From: Trogon surrucura
Lineage: Eukaryota > Chordata > Aves > Trogoniformes > Trogonidae
Reading direction: 5' to 3'
Assembly (NCBI GenBank): GCA_020746105.1
Contig: CM036658.1
Coordinates: 16,228,689-16,292,688 of the forward strand
Length of the DNA: 64,000 bases
The position numbers were made by a program, and so were the translations under genes. Positions 62,596 to 64,000 of this stretch are shown here, piece after piece. Within the stretch, counting starts at the first letter, position 1; each line of letters begins with the position of its first letter. The notes beneath the pieces were generated by a model. That model ran no database searches. It had not been told where the DNA came from and saw only the letters and a program-made list of their open reading frames with translations.

Positions 62596-63763
62596 AGTAA
62601 GTCTCCTATTTTTTGTGTATATATGTATGAGAACTCTCAGATACAACTGCAGCCTTGAAAAAATCAAGCAGACCAATCCTAAATGAAATCCTACTACATC
62701 TGGCTAGCATAGCTGATATTTAAATCTGAATTCTACTTTCTTCATTGACTTTTCTAGTTTAGTTCTCACTTACTCTTTTTGTGCAGGGATGTCTTCCAAC
62801 AGCATGCACAGAAAATCCTGGAAAGTGAACAAGCACCACAGTTAGTATGTTTATAAAGACAACTCTGTGTTTGCATTGCTAGCAAGCAATGGATTTTTAA
62901 GAACTGCAGATAACAGAATAAGAAAGAAGTATATATATCCACTATGGTGATATACTGCTCAGTTATTTATACAACGTGCATTATGTTTGTCAGTTTTTCA
63001 ACCCACTCAAGCAAAAAGTGTCAATACTGAAAGAAAATGGGCTTAAAAAGCCTGCTGATTATTTTAACACAACCCCACATTGCCACTTTATTTAACCTAT
63101 AATACAAGCTCACAAACTATATTTAAAACCGTTAAAGAGTGCAGATTCGCATACTCAAAGGCTAAGAAACCACAGAATTAAGAGTGTTTAGGCTTTCTCC
63201 ACTCTACTTATGTTAATCACACTGTCTTTAATTATATAACCACATACGGTCTTCTTTTTTCTCCCTAATGCACATACCTGATTGAAAGATCACACCTACT
63301 CCTCATTCCATGACAAAATTCACAGTGTTGCTGCCAACCACACCAACTAGGGAGTAAATCTTTCAAAGAAAAGGTAGCTAGAACTTTTTTCATGGATTTA
63401 CAAAGAATGTGCAATGCTAGCAGAACAGTATTACTATCATCCTCACTTATAACGGTATGATAAACCCTCTTTAGACAGTTATACCTGACATCACTTGAAG
63501 GTTCTCTGGCACCCCACACCACACATGGCTTAATTTTAATGACAATCACTTTGACACAATGCACTACTTTCTCATAAGAAAAGGATTTAATATGAATTAT
63601 TCATCTATATGCTATTTCTTCAAGCAATACATCCGATTTATTAATACTGATCTTTGTGGAGACAACCTTCATAGGCTAATGATGTTCCTCACTGCAATAT
63701 GTGAGTACAGGCTGATTTCCAACTGCAAGTACTTGCTCCCTAACATCTGGAAAATTGTTTCAT
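62596..63763. other. Unique AT-rich DNA, no gene seen
   Basis: No repeat or exon recognised. The frame 63559-63828 (+) runs into the following CR1 and is a shadow. Confidence 0.55.
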
Positions 63764-64000
63764 ATGCAAGGTCCTGCACCTGGGTTGAGGCAATCCTCCT
63801 TATCAACACAGGCTGGGGGGAGAGGTGAAAGAGAGCAGTCCTGAGGAAGAGGACTTTAGGGTACTGGTGGACAAAAAGCTGGACATGAGCCAGCGATGCA
63901 CACTCACAGCTCAGGCGGCCAATTGCATCCTGAGCTGCATCAGAAGGGTGGCCAGCAGATGGAGAGAGGTGATTCTGCCCCTCTGCTCTGCTCTGGTGAG
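63764..64000 (+). mobile_element. CR1 LINE, ORF2 portion, runs off the window
   Basis: From GCAAGGTCCTGCACCTGGGT the plus strand carries CR1 ORF2 just downstream of the catalytic reverse-transcriptase motifs. It reads 'KVLHLG', then a stop, then '[11 protein letters not shown]', '[19 protein letters not shown]' and '[14 protein letters not shown]', ending in '[12 protein letters not shown]' at the window edge. The frame is otherwise open. The single TGA stands where the consensus has CGG, the expected result of CpG decay. The start at about 63764 is the 5' truncation point; the rest of ORF2 and the 3' tail lie beyond 64000. Confidence 0.93.

Noticed and set aside
1-64000. CRISPR arrays, operons, prophage or other prokaryotic systems
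   Set aside because: CR1 LINEs, an avian-type LTR, a CpG island and long non-coding stretches show vertebrate nuclear DNA; no regularly spaced repeats of CRISPR type were seen.

Overview
The window looks like nuclear DNA from a bird, mostly non-coding and AT-rich. Nine fragments of CR1, the dominant avian LINE, are recognisable by their ATTCTATG-type 3' tails and by remnants of ORF2 reverse transcriptase. There is one avian ERVL-type solo LTR (TG...CA ends, about 760 bp) and two decayed tRNA/MIR-like SINE remnants. No Alu, L1 or bacterial gene structure was seen. No complete, recognisable protein-coding gene is present. Nearly all open frames are short and fit chance in AT-rich vertebrate sequence, or they lie inside CR1.

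Layout. 1-14.6 kb: unique AT-rich sequence with an ATT/AGT microsatellite (4.2 kb), a G-quadruplex motif (10.47 kb) and a few weak exon-like stretches. 14.6-21.5 kb: the repeat-rich part, with two long antisense CR1 copies, the solo LTR and a short CR1 tail. 21.5-39.6 kb: mostly unique intron-like or intergenic DNA with one CR1 (28.6 kb), a CR1 tail (36.75 kb), a MIR-like remnant (30.1 kb), a palindromic 12-bp minisatellite (35.06 kb) and a candidate conserved regulatory block (33.15-33.54 kb). 39.6-40.5 kb: the one clear regulatory landmark, a dense CpG island. A possible minus-strand first exon leaves it leftwards (donor at 39743, further exon-like segments at 39.0 and 38.4 kb). A possible plus-strand TATA-driven exon leaves it rightwards (donor at 40499). 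40.5-64 kb: AT-rich unique DNA with CR1 pieces (40.5, 56.2, 57.3 and 63.8 kb), a second G-quadruplex tract (42.4 kb), an unclassified CpG-richer block with a perfect hairpin (45.3-45.8 kb) and a tRNA-derived SINE (59.0 kb).

Reading as a whole. The simplest interpretation is a CpG-island promoter, perhaps bidirectional, with long introns or intergenic DNA on both sides, seeded by CR1 and LTR insertions. I could not name the gene. No previously undescribed biological system is demonstrated. The most useful leads are the island with its exon chain, the internally deleted CR1 at 57.3 kb, the very stable quadruplex motif at 10.47 kb, and the unexplained block at 45.3-45.8 kb.
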